Shown here: one piece after another, positions 1 to 7,814 of the stretch
Layout of the letters: every line of letters starts with the position of its first letter
How positions within the stretch are numbered: the first letter of the stretch is position 1
Origin: an uncultured Prevotella sp.
Lineage (GTDB): Bacteria; Bacteroidota; Bacteroidia; Bacteroidales; Bacteroidaceae
Direction of reading: 5' to 3'
DNA length: 61,895 bases
Assembly: GCA_900318395.1 (NCBI GenBank)
Contig: ONKL01000008.1
Span: 1-61,895 of the forward strand
Program-made: the position numbers and the translations under genes
The notes under the pieces: model-generated
Databases searched by the model: none
What the model saw: the letters and a program-made list of their open reading frames with translations, nothing else
Told to the model about the DNA's origin: nothing

Positions 1-1599
1 CAGCATCAAGACGCTTCATTAGTATATCAGGCTCGCTTTGGCAGAAAAGGGCATTGCAATAAGGACATCAATACTGTACTGACAACAGACATACCTGATC
101 ATGATTTATTGGTTGGTGGTTTCCCTTGCCAAGACTATTCCGTTGCTGCAACGCTGAGTCGTTCAGGTGGCATCGAGGGCAAGAAAGGTGTGCTGTGGTG
201 GCAGATTTATCGCATCCTTCAGGAGAAAGGTGACAAACGCCCTCAGTATATTTTCTTCGAGAACGTCGACCGCCTGCTGAACTCTCCAGCTACTCAGCGA
301 GGACGCGACTTTGCTATTATCCTTGCATCGTTGGCAGATTTGGGATATGTTGTAGAGTGGCGTATCATCAATGCTGCCGATTATGGTATGCCGCAGCGCA
401 GACGTAGAACTTACATCGTGGGCTACCTAAAGAATTCTGTAGTGGCTCAGAAGGTAGAGCAAATGGCAGACTGGGTAGAGTTCGATGGTGTTATGGCAAA
501 GGCTTTTGAGTTCAGGCCAAAAGCAGGAACAGTGTCTGAGTTTGACATAGAAGGTTCCATCAAGGAGGTTTCTGACGGATTTAACAAAGGCAAGAAAGAT
601 AGTCCTTTTGGTAATGCAGGAATGATGATGGACCGTCATGTGTATTCTGTTGATGCAGAAGCTGTCTATGATGGACCACGCCAGACATTAGGAGGCAATC
701 TTGTTGATGAAGATTTCGTGCCAGAAGAATTCTTTATTTCTGATGAAGAACTTCCTAAATGGGAATATGAAAAGGGGGCTAAGAAGATTGAACGAGTTTC
801 CAAGGAGGGCTACAAATATATGTTCTCTGAGGGGGGTATGGCTTTCCCAGACTCTCCCGACCAGCCTTCACGTACTATTATAACTGGAGAAGGCGGCACA
901 GCACCATCACGTTTCAAACATGTGGTGAAAACGAAGTCTGGCCGCTATCGTCGCTTACTGCCTATTGAGTTAGAACGTATGAATATGTTCCCTGACAACC
1001 ATACGTTACACCCAGAGGTTTCTGATGGAAGACGTGCATTCCTAATGGGTAATGCTTTGGTATGCGGAATCGTTGAACAGATTGGCAAAAGTCTCTATCA
1101 GTTCATTTACGACGAGGCGCCCGTATCATCACGCCCCATCTTCACAAACCGTGATACCAAACCGATGCTTGATTTAGGCTTATTTGCTGACGAAGAAAAG
1201 CCCTTGGTAGTCAATCGTCCCAAGAAGCAATATACACTTGACCCTGCAAAGCATCTGCTGATTGGCTTAGTAAAAAAAGACAATGAAGAATACTTCCTGA
1301 AGGAAGAACCTACGAAGATTTACTATACAGGTAAAACCAAGACATTCCCATCTACTGTAGCCATCAACAAACTCTTCTACTTTATGCCTTATATTAAGGA
1401 GAAAGGAGTGCGTGATTTGTATCTGATTCGTGTGGCCCGCATTGGCAATAAGGCTGAGATTCATCCAGAGTATAACGATGAAGAGCCACGTTTGATATTT
1501 GAGTTGGAATACTTGGAGAGCCTGCCTGAATATAAAAAAATGCCGCTGACAAGGTATTGGTATAAGGATACATTGCTTAGTAGGGTCATAAACAAGTAG
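1..1599 (+). CDS. DNA (cytosine-5) methyltransferase, 5' end outside window
   Basis: Transfers a methyl group from SAM to cytosine in DNA. The frame is open from base 1, so the N-terminal SAM-binding part lies upstream of the window. The TTG at 109 falls inside the catalytic region and is not a real start. Visible C5-methyltransferase motifs are GGFPCQDYS (motif IV, catalytic Cys), FFENVDRLL (motif VI), GMPQRRRRTYIVG (motif VIII), LLPIELERMNMFP (motif IX) and GNALVCGIVEQIG (motif X). After motif X there are about 140 further residues (from about base 1170) not explained by the methyltransferase fold; I cannot assign them. No cognate restriction enzyme is recognisable next door. The downstream genes are defence-like, so it may be a modification enzyme of a defence island. 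Class confident; specificity unknown. Confidence 0.92.
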   Translation, partial: QHQDASLVYQARFGRKGHCNKDINTVLTTDIPDHDLLVGGFPCQDYSVAATLSRSGGIEGKKGVLWWQIYRILQEKGDKRPQYIFFENVDRLLNSPATQRGRDFAIILASLADLGYVVEWRIINAADYGMPQRRRRTYIVGYLKNSVVAQKVEQMADWVEFDGVMAKAFEFRPKAGTVSEFDIEGSIKEVSDGFNKGKKDSPFGNAGMMMDRHVYSVDAEAVYDGPRQTLGGNLVDEDFVPEEFFISDEELPKWEYEKGAKKIERVSKEGYKYMFSEGGMAFPDSPDQPSRTIITGEGGTAPSRFKHVVKTKSGRYRRLLPIELERMNMFPDNHTLHPEVSDGRRAFLMGNALVCGIVEQIGKSLYQFIYDEAPVSSRPIFTNRDTKPMLDLGLFADEEKPLVVNRPKKQYTLDPAKHLLIGLVKKDNEEYFLKEEPTKIYYTGKTKTFPSTVAINKLFYFMPYIKEKGVRDLYLIRVARIGNKAEIHPEYNDEEPRLIFELEYLESLPEYKKMPLTRYWYKDTLLSRVINK

Positions 1600-1714
1600 T
1601 ATACCCTCTTTATTATATAAATTCTTTTCTTGTTTGAATGTGTTTAAGATTTAAGGCAAATAATCTATTTACTATTTTGACAGTATGAAGATACAATAAA
1701 AAAAACAGAAAGAT

Positions 1715-2650
1715 ATGGGTGAATGGTCAAAAAAAATAGGAGAATACGGAGAAAATGTAGTTGAAAAATTCTTGTCCGTAATTGGTTGGAACAATCCTGC
1801 CAAAGGTATCGAAATCTCTTGCGCTAAGCAAAACGAAGAGCACAAAAACAAAGACGGGAAACCTGTTCGTACTCATGGAATTGACTTCCTATATTCCTAC
1901 ATGAGTCCCCTTGTTGATGGACAATTAAACAATATAATTATTTCATCAAAATTCAAAACTGAGAAGTACCCTAGCAGTCCAACTAAAGTTTTTAAAGATT
2001 TTTTCGAAGACCTTGTCAACACGATTGATTGTTTCGATGCTTCTGAACTAAAAAATCAAGTATTAGAAGTACACAAGCAATTTAGCTCTATCAATGACGT
2101 TGGAGTGCTCTTTTGGCTTAATAATCAAAAAGACTCGAATGATGATTTAATTAGTGTAATTGCAAATGCGAATATTGATATGTGTATGAATAAAACCATA
2201 TATATCATGGATAACAAACGCGTTGCATTTATATTAGATTTGATTAACTATCTTAAAGCATTGAATAAATACGATTATTCTTTCTTTTATCCATCCACTG
2301 GGCAAAACGTAAATCCAATCACTCGCACGGATAATGGAACTATTCTGCCTGTAGAATATATTAATTCAAGTATAATTCCAATTAGACTTGAAAACAAAAA
2401 CAACCAAAATGAAGTCTCATTTTTTATAGGTAGTATAGATGGCTTTGACCAAGATGGTTTTATGCGTTTAATGGGATTGGCAAAAGATATGTCCAAACAT
2501 CTAACGGGTGAAGTTATTATTGGATTCCCCGATTACAATAATTTGGAGCATGAAAATGTAGCCTCTATAGCCAAACATGGCTATGAGGATGTCGATTTTG
2601 CCAAAACTGTTTCCGTTGTTAATTATCATAACCCCTCAATTGTTTTTTAG
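1715..2650 (+). CDS. GapS4a-like putative anti-phage defence nuclease
   Basis: A 311-residue soluble protein that I recognise, from memory of the family, as similar to GapS4a, the nuclease-like half of the two-gene GAPS4 anti-phage system. An early GEYGENVVEKFL helix is followed by GIDFLYSY and then IIISSKFK. This order of acidic residue, strand and SxK fits a PD-(D/E)xK-type core of Mrr-like nucleases, with Ser where Glu is more usual. The second subunit starts 1 bp after the stop, as expected for an operon. The gene is AT-rich compared with the housekeeping genes of the window, consistent with horizontal acquisition. Start ATG 1715 follows an A-rich leader. Family assignment is recall and needs a profile search. 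Confidence 0.55.
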   Translation: MGEWSKKIGEYGENVVEKFLSVIGWNNPAKGIEISCAKQNEEHKNKDGKPVRTHGIDFLYSYMSPLVDGQLNNIIISSKFKTEKYPSSPTKVFKDFFEDLVNTIDCFDASELKNQVLEVHKQFSSINDVGVLFWLNNQKDSNDDLISVIANANIDMCMNKTIYIMDNKRVAFILDLINYLKALNKYDYSFFYPSTGQNVNPITRTDNGTILPVEYINSSIIPIRLENKNNQNEVSFFIGSIDGFDQDGFMRLMGLAKDMSKHLTGEVIIGFPDYNNLEHENVASIAKHGYEDVDFAKTVSVVNYHNPSIVF

Positions 2651-2651
2651 T

Positions 2652-3644
2652 ATGAGACAGGATCATAAGGACATCAAGAGTTTTATCCCATTTGGCGAAT
2701 CTATTCGTGGCTTTGCCAATCAACAATTTATCTCTGCAGCTGAAATAAGTCGTATACTTAGAGAAAGAGGTGTTTTCACGTTAAACAAAGAAAAAGATTA
2801 TACAACACCAATACTTCAGACGCTGATATTAAGTCCGAAAGAATTTGATGGACTTGTAGATGCATATCGGTATAGAGAGGACAGTTTTAAAACCATTTCA
2901 AGAGAGATTGTTTGGGAAAACAATGTTGATTTGTCTATAATTAACAAGTTACCAATTGATGTAGAGACTTTCATCAAATGGGAATTACCTACTTGTAAAT
3001 TGCAAAATCCAATTCGCTTTGTAAATGTTGACAATAACCCAAATCATATTAAAACAGATTTTACCATCCAAAGAAACGACATAAATAAGGCTTGGTATGA
3101 ACAAACCAATGTTTTTACTGCTACGGTTGAGTTTATTAATGAAAATGGACGTGGCCGAGTGATAATAAAGCACACTGCACCAGAAACGAAAGAGTTGGCA
3201 GAACAAATTGTCAAGGTTAAAATTGGCCAATTTAAAGATAACAACATTATGTCTAGGAAAAACAAACCGAAACAAATTTTGTTTTCAGAGTTTGGAAATT
3301 CAGAAAGGTTTGCATTTTTCTATCGTTTGACAACGAAAATGCAGGACAATGATTTTATTACTTGCAAAGACATCAAGGATATTTCAATAAAACCAGATGA
3401 GACCTGTGATATATTACCAGAAGGTATTGATTGGATGCAAAAAATGAAAAGAATCGTAATCTCTGGCGATTCTTTGGGACAGACTTATTTCATGAGGGAA
3501 ACCCAATACCATGAATCTTTGGTGTTATGGAATATTGATGCTTTATTTAATTATAGTTATAAAGGTGAAAGGGGAACTTTTACTGCAAGTTTAGGTTTTT
3601 CAGATTATACAAAAAAGGATATGGATCTGAATTTGAAATATTGA
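2652..3644 (+). CDS. GapS4b-like defence protein, probably frameshifted at its 3' end
   Basis: Second gene of the GAPS4-like pair. The frame opens upstream, but ATG 2652 directly follows the GapS4a-like stop and gives the natural start MRQDHKDIKSF. The protein has 330 residues in this frame, is soluble, and has no catalytic motif I can name. The frame ends at 3644 after SDYTKKDMDLNLKY. In the -1 frame the sequence continues coding-like from the A6 run at 3611-3616 (KKGYGSEFEIL...) to a TGA at 3788-3790, which overlaps the next gene's ATG as ATGA. One extra A would fuse the two into a 379-residue protein. I therefore think the natural protein ends at 3790 and that this sequence has a one-base deletion, either real or an assembly error. 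Confidence 0.55.
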   Translation: MRQDHKDIKSFIPFGESIRGFANQQFISAAEISRILRERGVFTLNKEKDYTTPILQTLILSPKEFDGLVDAYRYREDSFKTISREIVWENNVDLSIINKLPIDVETFIKWELPTCKLQNPIRFVNVDNNPNHIKTDFTIQRNDINKAWYEQTNVFTATVEFINENGRGRVIIKHTAPETKELAEQIVKVKIGQFKDNNIMSRKNKPKQILFSEFGNSERFAFFYRLTTKMQDNDFITCKDIKDISIKPDETCDILPEGIDWMQKMKRIVISGDSLGQTYFMRETQYHESLVLWNIDALFNYSYKGERGTFTASLGFSDYTKKDMDLNLKY

Positions 3645-3790
3645 TATCCACTTTATCAAATGAAAAACATATTGACTCAAAAGAAAGAAAGAGATTAATG
3701 GCATCATTGCAAGCTGAATTGGATAAGCAGAAATCCATTGTGTATAACAAATTTATCACATATCAAAACAATAAAAATAGCAATTTATGA
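3611..3790 (+). other. Out-of-frame continuation of the GapS4b-like gene
   Basis: Open frame in the third phase immediately after the A6 tract. It encodes roughly 58 residues (EFEILISTLSNEKHIDS..., then a helical MASLQAELDKQKSIVYNKF) and stops at 3788-3790, giving a 4-bp ATGA overlap with the ndpA-like gene. The charged helical composition and the coupled stop/start argue that it is the true C-terminus of the preceding gene and not spacer. Confidence 0.6.
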
Positions 3791-4827
3791 AAATTGTTTT
3801 TTTGGATTCCACAATTGAATATTGCAGTTTACATCTTGTCGGAAATAAAGTGGCAGAGGATGGAGTATTTTTATCAAATTCATTAATTGAATTGGGAGAG
3901 AACACAAAACTTGATTTATTTAATTTTTTCGTTAATTCTTTTTCTTCTGAAAAATATTTCCAGTTTTACCATGATAATGGGATTGACTACAATGTGGTTT
4001 ATGGAACGGTGACGCAGATTTTCGATAATCCCGAATGTCTGTTCGACTTGTCGGTAAATATGGCAAAGTACCTCTACGAGCAGAGTACACACCCCAAAAT
4101 AAGGGGGGGGGAGTTCTACATGGCCTATTTCAAAGACTGCCTGTTGGATGGGGAGGTGGTGGATGCTGTAGGACTGTTCAAATCTGAAAAAAAAGACACT
4201 TTCCTCAAGGTGCTGTACGAGAACGGAAATGTCAATCTTGCAAGTGAGCAGGGTGTCAATATTAAGAAACTTGACAAGGGCTGTCTGATTTTCAATAAGG
4301 AACGTGAGAACGGCTACATAGTGGCGGTGGTGGACAATACCAATCACGGTGTCGACGCACAATACTGGACTGATGATTTTCTCCATGTTCGCCAGCGTCG
4401 TGACGAATATTTTAACACAGAGAATATTATGTCTATAGCCAAGCGCTTCATTACCAAGGAACTGCCTAAAGGGTACGAAGTGCAAAAGGCCGACCAAATA
4501 GACCTACTCAATCGCTCGTTACAATTCTTCAAAGAGAAGGATACTTTCAACATAGACGATTTCTCACAAACGGTATTGGAACAACCCGAGGTTATTGAGA
4601 GTTTCACCAACTACAAGAAGACCTTCGAGGAGGAACATGCGATGGAGATAGACGATAGCTTTACCATCTCACAGAACGCCTACAAGAAGTTGCAGCGTAA
4701 CTACAAGCGTATCATCCGGCTCGACAAGAAAATCCAAATCATCATTGATGGCAACCGCGACCATGTAGAGCAAGGCGAAGACGAGAAAGGAAAGTACTAT
4801 AAAGTCTATTACAGTTCAGAGGATTGA
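3787..4827 (+). CDS. Nucleoid-associated (NdpA/YejK-family) protein
   Basis: A 346-residue protein of the 37-kDa nucleoid-associated family (PF04245), recognised by GGEFYMAYFKDCLLDGEVVDAVGLFKSEKKDTFL and the later charged helical region ending in RNYKRIIRLDKKIQIII. Family members bind DNA or the nucleoid; the exact role is unclear. ATG 3787 overlaps the end of the GapS4b-like gene by 4 bp, so it belongs to the same transcription unit. Two oddities: the first ~200 bp are AT-rich like the upstream defence genes while the rest is more GC-rich, and there is an uninterrupted G9 run at 4103-4111 inside codons for IRGGE, a possible slippage site. It could be a defence accessory or an older resident gene fused onto the operon by recombination. 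Confidence 0.75.
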   Translation: MKIVFLDSTIEYCSLHLVGNKVAEDGVFLSNSLIELGENTKLDLFNFFVNSFSSEKYFQFYHDNGIDYNVVYGTVTQIFDNPECLFDLSVNMAKYLYEQSTHPKIRGGEFYMAYFKDCLLDGEVVDAVGLFKSEKKDTFLKVLYENGNVNLASEQGVNIKKLDKGCLIFNKERENGYIVAVVDNTNHGVDAQYWTDDFLHVRQRRDEYFNTENIMSIAKRFITKELPKGYEVQKADQIDLLNRSLQFFKEKDTFNIDDFSQTVLEQPEVIESFTNYKKTFEEEHAMEIDDSFTISQNAYKKLQRNYKRIIRLDKKIQIIIDGNRDHVEQGEDEKGKYYKVYYSSED

Positions 4828-4951
4828 ATGCGAAGGAAGAATAATGTAATTTGTAAGATGATGAATCTGTACAATACAGACGGTTGGCTGCCTATACGAT
4901 GAAGTTCATCATCTATGTGGGTAACTCTGTTGGTGGTACGACATTCCGTGA

Positions 4952-5251
4952 CAAAGTGAGAGATTAGGACATGGAGGGATGTATGCTGCATTGGTTGAGT
5001 TTACGGCGAATACACTGGTACATAGGTTGCTGAACTGGAAGGCACCGATTAGGATATTCATCTTCGATAATAGGGTAGAGATACATAGTCCAGGTGAATT
5101 GCCTAATGGTTTGTCAGTAGAGGATATTCTGAAAGGTACTTCAATGCCGAGGAATGAGTTCCTCTTTACCAATGCAAATTATCTGTTGCCTTATACTGGG
5201 GCAGGAACTGGCATCATCCGTGCAATGGAAGAGCGATTATTTTCACCTTGA
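4952..5251 (+). pseudogene. Remnant of an AlbA_2/RecG-like ATP-binding regulator (C-terminal part)
   Basis: The frame translates to GHGGMYAALVEFTANTLVHR, then APIRIFIFDNRVEIHSPGELP and, further on, GAGTGIIRAMEERL. These are typical of the C-terminal GHKL-like ATPase domain of AlbA_2/divergent AAA_4 putative transcriptional regulators. The N-terminal half is absent: upstream (4830-4950) only stop-interrupted sequence is left, and the fragment ends right after the domain core. Best read as a decayed gene, though the 90-residue frame itself is open. Confidence 0.6.
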
Positions 5252-5295
5252 AGCGAACTACTTTGGTGTGACATAGCATTCCAACTATCTGTTGA

Positions 5296-5502
5296 TTTCT
5301 TACTAAAATTCCAAAGAATTGGCTGGAATTATTGGAAAGCATCGGTTATTATCTGCGTAGTCGTACCGATTATGATATATGCAGCGTTGTTTCTGCTAAT
5401 GGTGAGCTAAAACGAAGAATAGACTATTTGAAAGAATATAAGCAGCGACTCATCGCCGACTGCGTAACAGGACAAGTGAATGTTCAAAACGAAATGATAT
5501 AA
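5296..5502 (+). pseudogene. HsdS C-terminal remnant (type I restriction specificity subunit), copy 1
   Basis: An open stretch without a credible start. It ends in RRIDYLKEYKQRLIADCVTG followed by QVNV, the typical C-terminal helix and tail of HsdS specificity subunits. The N-terminal target-recognition domains are missing. The last ~59 bp are repeated almost exactly at 6563-6621. Confidence 0.65.
5419..5477 (+). repeat. 59-bp direct repeat, copy 1 (hsdS 3' conserved region)
   Basis: Nearly identical (one C/T difference seen) to 6563-6621. Both copies encode IDYLKEYKQRLIADCVTGQV of HsdS. They flank the ParE-type toxin-antitoxin module at 5.6-6.2 kb. Confidence 0.85.
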
Positions 5503-5575
5503 AATAAGGTGCGGCTGAAAAGCTGTGTAAGAAAAGAGGTCTTTGACATAGTGGCACAAGAAAAAGGAGAAAATC

Positions 5576-5607
5576 TTTGGAACTCTCGTAAATTTGTCGT
5601 ATCTTTG
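5576..5607 (+). promoter_or_regulatory. Bacteroidota promoter of the ParE-type TA operon
   Basis: TTTG at 5576-5579, 20-bp spacer, TATCTTTG at 5600-5607. The antitoxin ATG lies 20 bp downstream of the -7 box, so the leader is short. Confidence 0.65.
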
Positions 5608-5626
5608 CCCCAAAATAAGAACGCAA

Positions 5627-5875
5627 ATGAAAGAGAGCAAACCATATCCAAGGATTGACGAAGAGGACGGCAACATGTTGACGGCAGGTGAACCTGTTGC
5701 TGCTACGGCAATGGCTACAGAATATGCATTGCCCGAAGATGTTGACTATGCTAACATCGTTGATGGGACTTTGCAGGTTACTTCTGATATTGAGGATGAG
5801 ATAGCTGAAGTAGAGCGTGGAGAAGTCATCTCTATGGGCGAGTTTAAAACAATGTTTGCAAAATGGCTCGACTAA
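5627..5875 (+). CDS. Putative type II antitoxin (partner of ParE-like toxin)
   Basis: An 82-residue acidic protein (MKESKPYPRIDEEDGN...). ATG 5627 is preferred over the in-frame TTG 5594 because the promoter box at 5600-5607 lies between them. The C-terminal part EVERGEVISMGEFKTMFAKW resembles the toxin-binding tail of small antitoxins. Its 3' end overlaps the toxin start by 13 bp, the usual antitoxin-toxin arrangement. I see no clear named DNA-binding fold; function is inferred from position, size and acidity. Confidence 0.65.
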   Translation: MKESKPYPRIDEEDGNMLTAGEPVAATAMATEYALPEDVDYANIVDGTLQVTSDIEDEIAEVERGEVISMGEFKTMFAKWLD

Positions 5876-6162
5876 TAGAATTTAGTCGGCGTTCCACAGT
5901 GCAACTTCAGAAGATCCTGGAGTTTTATGACGAACGTAATGGAAATGACGCTTATAGTCGTCGTTTGTTGAAATGTCTGCTGTCAGATTTGCAGCAAAAG
6001 GCTATAACCCCTACTGCCAGCAGCCCTTCAACCCGAAGTGATGTTCGTTTCTTCTACCTGATGGGATTTACAATAGTCTTCCGTTACAATACCAAAAGAA
6101 TAACGGTTCTTAGTATTCGCTCATCAGAGCGAAAGCCTTTGAAATTGTACCAAAGAATGTAG
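5863..6162 (+). CDS. ParE/RelE-superfamily toxin
   Basis: A 99-residue basic protein, MARLIEFSRRSTVQLQKILE..., with the layout of ParE-type toxins: an N-terminal strand, two helices (LQKILEFYDERNG, YSRRLLKCLLSDL), then strands DVRFFYLMGFTIVFRY and RITVLSIRSSERKP. Members poison gyrase or cleave mRNA; which applies cannot be told here. It overlaps the upstream antitoxin by 13 bp. The pair is embedded between remnants of a type I restriction locus, suggesting the module was acquired in, or outlived, that locus. Confidence 0.75.
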   Translation: MARLIEFSRRSTVQLQKILEFYDERNGNDAYSRRLLKCLLSDLQQKAITPTASSPSTRSDVRFFYLMGFTIVFRYNTKRITVLSIRSSERKPLKLYQRM

Positions 6163-6243
6163 TCGGTTTTCTTGTGTCGCTATTGTCTTGATCAGAGTAA
6201 ATTAAGATAATAAAAAAGATAAAGACAATGCCGACAAATGTAA

Positions 6244-6480
6244 GTGATATCAGAACTCTTTGACATGTACTATCCTCTGCCATCGGAACTGAATCCGACA
6301 GCACAGGAGCTGTACAGGAAGAACATCTTCTGCATCACGAAAGAGTTGGCATATAGTAAGGAAAACGACAATCGTATAGATCTGATGGTGTCGTTGAATG
6401 GTCTGCCTCTGATCACCATGGAACTGAAGAACCACTATACAGGGCAGACTGTGCAGAATCTTTGTTCCACTACCACCAAA
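6244..6480 (+). pseudogene. HsdR N-terminal remnant (type I restriction endonuclease)
   Basis: Translates to YRKNIFCITKELAYSKEND, then RIDLMVSLNGLPLITMELKN and HYTGQTVQNL, which matches the N-terminal nuclease domain of HsdR (ELK motif with the catalytic Lys). The frame breaks off at about 6460 and is joined directly to an hsdS 3' fragment in another phase, so the rest of hsdR has been deleted. Confidence 0.7.
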
Positions 6481-6640
6481 GGACGAGCAACAATCCATTG
6501 TTGCCTACATAGTAGAGAAGTGTGAAAAGATAGATAAACTTGCTTCTGAACTACAATCAGAAATAGACTATCTGAAAGAATATAAGCAGCGACTCATCGC
6601 CGACTGCGTAACAGGACAAGTAAACGTATCTGGAGTATGA
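6458..6640 (+). pseudogene. HsdS C-terminal remnant, copy 2
   Basis: Reads IFVPLPPKDEQQSIVAYI, EKCEKIDKLASELQSEI, then DYLKEYKQRLIADCVTGQVN and stops at TGA 6638-6640. This is the central/C-terminal conserved region of HsdS (LPPxxEQ motif plus long helix). It is fused out of frame to the hsdR fragment, so a deletion removed hsdM, most of hsdR and the hsdS recognition domains. Confidence 0.75.
6563..6621 (+). repeat. 59-bp direct repeat, copy 2 (hsdS 3' conserved region)
   Basis: Partner of 5419-5477. Duplicated hsdS 3' ends are common in loci that shuffle specificity genes by recombination; here both partners are broken. Confidence 0.85.
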
Positions 6641-6651
6641 AGAAAACAAGA

Positions 6652-7053
6652 TTATCTGCTCACCCAGTTTTCAATAATAATCCCTTCGATACGGTCGAAG
6701 TGCTTAACGTTGTCTGTTACCATTATCAAGCCTTTTGCCTTTGCCGAACTGCCTATAAGCAGATCAAAGTCCTCCAATTTCTTTCCCAATTTCTTCAGTC
6801 TGACTTTCTCCTGACAAAAAATGTCAATAGATTCTGCAAAAGGAACGGTTTTCACTTTCTTCAGGAAGTTATTAACGGCAACCAAATTCTCCTGAGACTT
6901 ATTGCTATTATACGCCCCGTAACGCAACTCCATAACTGTAACGTCAGCAACAAAGCAGTTAGCCTCTCCACATTGTTTCATGCGTTCAATAATGCCGTAT
7001 TCATTTCTAAGGGCAAAAATGCAAATATTGGTGTCAAGAAGATAACCTTTCAT
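6652..7053 (-). CDS. vapC: PIN-domain ribonuclease toxin (VapC)
   Basis: A 133-residue PIN-domain protein. Acidic metal-binding residues are visible at LLDTNIC (Asp7), VTVMELRYG (Glu), EDFDLLIGSSA (Asp) and TDNVKHFDRI (Asp). VapC toxins cleave tRNA or rRNA when released from VapB. Length and motif spacing are complete, so it should be active. It starts at ATG 7053 with a 4-bp ATGA overlap with the upstream antitoxin. It lies tail-to-tail with the hsdS remnant. Confidence 0.88.
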   Translation of the reverse strand: MKGYLLDTNICIFALRNEYGIIERMKQCGEANCFVADVTVMELRYGAYNSNKSQENLVAVNNFLKKVKTVPFAESIDIFCQEKVRLKKLGKKLEDFDLLIGSSAKAKGLIMVTDNVKHFDRIEGIIIENWVSR

Positions 7054-7292
7054 AATTCGACCTCTTTCATGTGTGCATTCCTGGCTGCTCGAATGTCATC
7101 AGTGATTTCTTCCGTTGACCTTTCATCTTGCCATTTGCCTGCAAAACTCTCTGTCCAGTCTTCATCAGTCTTCCGCATGGAAGTGCTGAGCAAGGATATA
7201 AGTTCCAGCTTAACATCGTTGCTAAGGTCTTTCAATGTAGCCCAATATCGTGCAGTTGCAGGCGACGGGGTTGTCAATGTACTTGTATTCAT
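7050..7292 (-). CDS. vapB: VapB-type antitoxin
   Basis: An 80-residue partner of the PIN toxin. The open frame extends to 7457, but ATG 7292 (MNTSTLTTPSPATARYWATL) is chosen because a TATTTTTG promoter box sits 22-29 bp upstream and the extra 55 residues are hydrophobic and unlike an antitoxin. It contains LKDLSNDVKLELISLLSTSM, DEDWTESFAGKWQDERS and TEEITDDIRAARN, a pattern seen in Bacteroidota antitoxins next to PIN proteins. Translationally coupled to vapC by a 4-bp overlap. Confidence 0.75.
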   Translation of the reverse strand: MNTSTLTTPSPATARYWATLKDLSNDVKLELISLLSTSMRKTDEDWTESFAGKWQDERSTEEITDDIRAARNAHMKEVEL

Positions 7293-7313
7293 ATACTTTA
7301 TGTCTTTTGGGTG

Positions 7314-7344
7314 CAAAAATACATATAATAATTGAAACAACAAA
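7314..7344 (-). promoter_or_regulatory. Promoter of vapBC
   Basis: On the minus strand: TTTG at 7344-7341, a 19-bp spacer, and TATTTTTG at 7321-7314. It fits the Bacteroidota -33/-7 consensus and lies 22 bp before the vapB ATG. Confidence 0.65.
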
Positions 7345-7438
7345 ATAAATATCGAAAATAATATTAGACTCAGACGGGACGGTTCCCAATGAGTCCTCGC
7401 TCTTTCAGAACCGTCTATGTGACTGATCATTCGCAGGA

Positions 7439-7573
7439 TTACTGGGGCCAATAACAATCAAAGAACTCTTCTGGTTCTAATAACTGTATGGCATCAGGCG
7501 GGAAATGCTTCTTGTTCCTTGTAATGATCACGTCGGGAGCGCAGAAGTGCCTGTCCCTTTGCGCCCTCATCAT
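7439..7573 (-). pseudogene. C-terminal remnant of a second PIN-domain protein
   Basis: Reads HFCAPDVIITRNKKHFPPDA and then IQLLEPEEFFDCYW before a stop, a typical last strand and helix of a PIN-domain toxin (DVIITRNxKHF). No intact N-terminal part is found upstream (7574-7814), where I see only a degenerate remainder and a possible stem (TTCGCCCT at 7720-7727 with AGGGCGAA at 7751-7758). Confidence 0.6.
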
Positions 7574-7814
7574 GGAAAAAAGGCTTGCAAATCACAAATA
7601 CTGGTAAATATGACTGAGGTACATAAGAAATATCGCCTGAATTTATTTCAAAGGTAAAGCGCTATACTGAAGACATTCCGATCTGGGCACAAACGATAAT
7701 TTAGCCCGAAAGAGAATGATTCGCCCTCCAACTAGACGAATAATAGATAAAGGGCGAAGTTCATTTTTTCCCGTCTGATTTCTTGCCTGATTCAGTTTTG
7801 AAGTTTCATCGCCG

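Noticed and set aside
7574-7814. A complete second PIN toxin gene before the AAA+ gene
   Set aside because: Only the C-terminal strand and helix are readable; the upstream part has stops in all minus-strand frames that would be needed.
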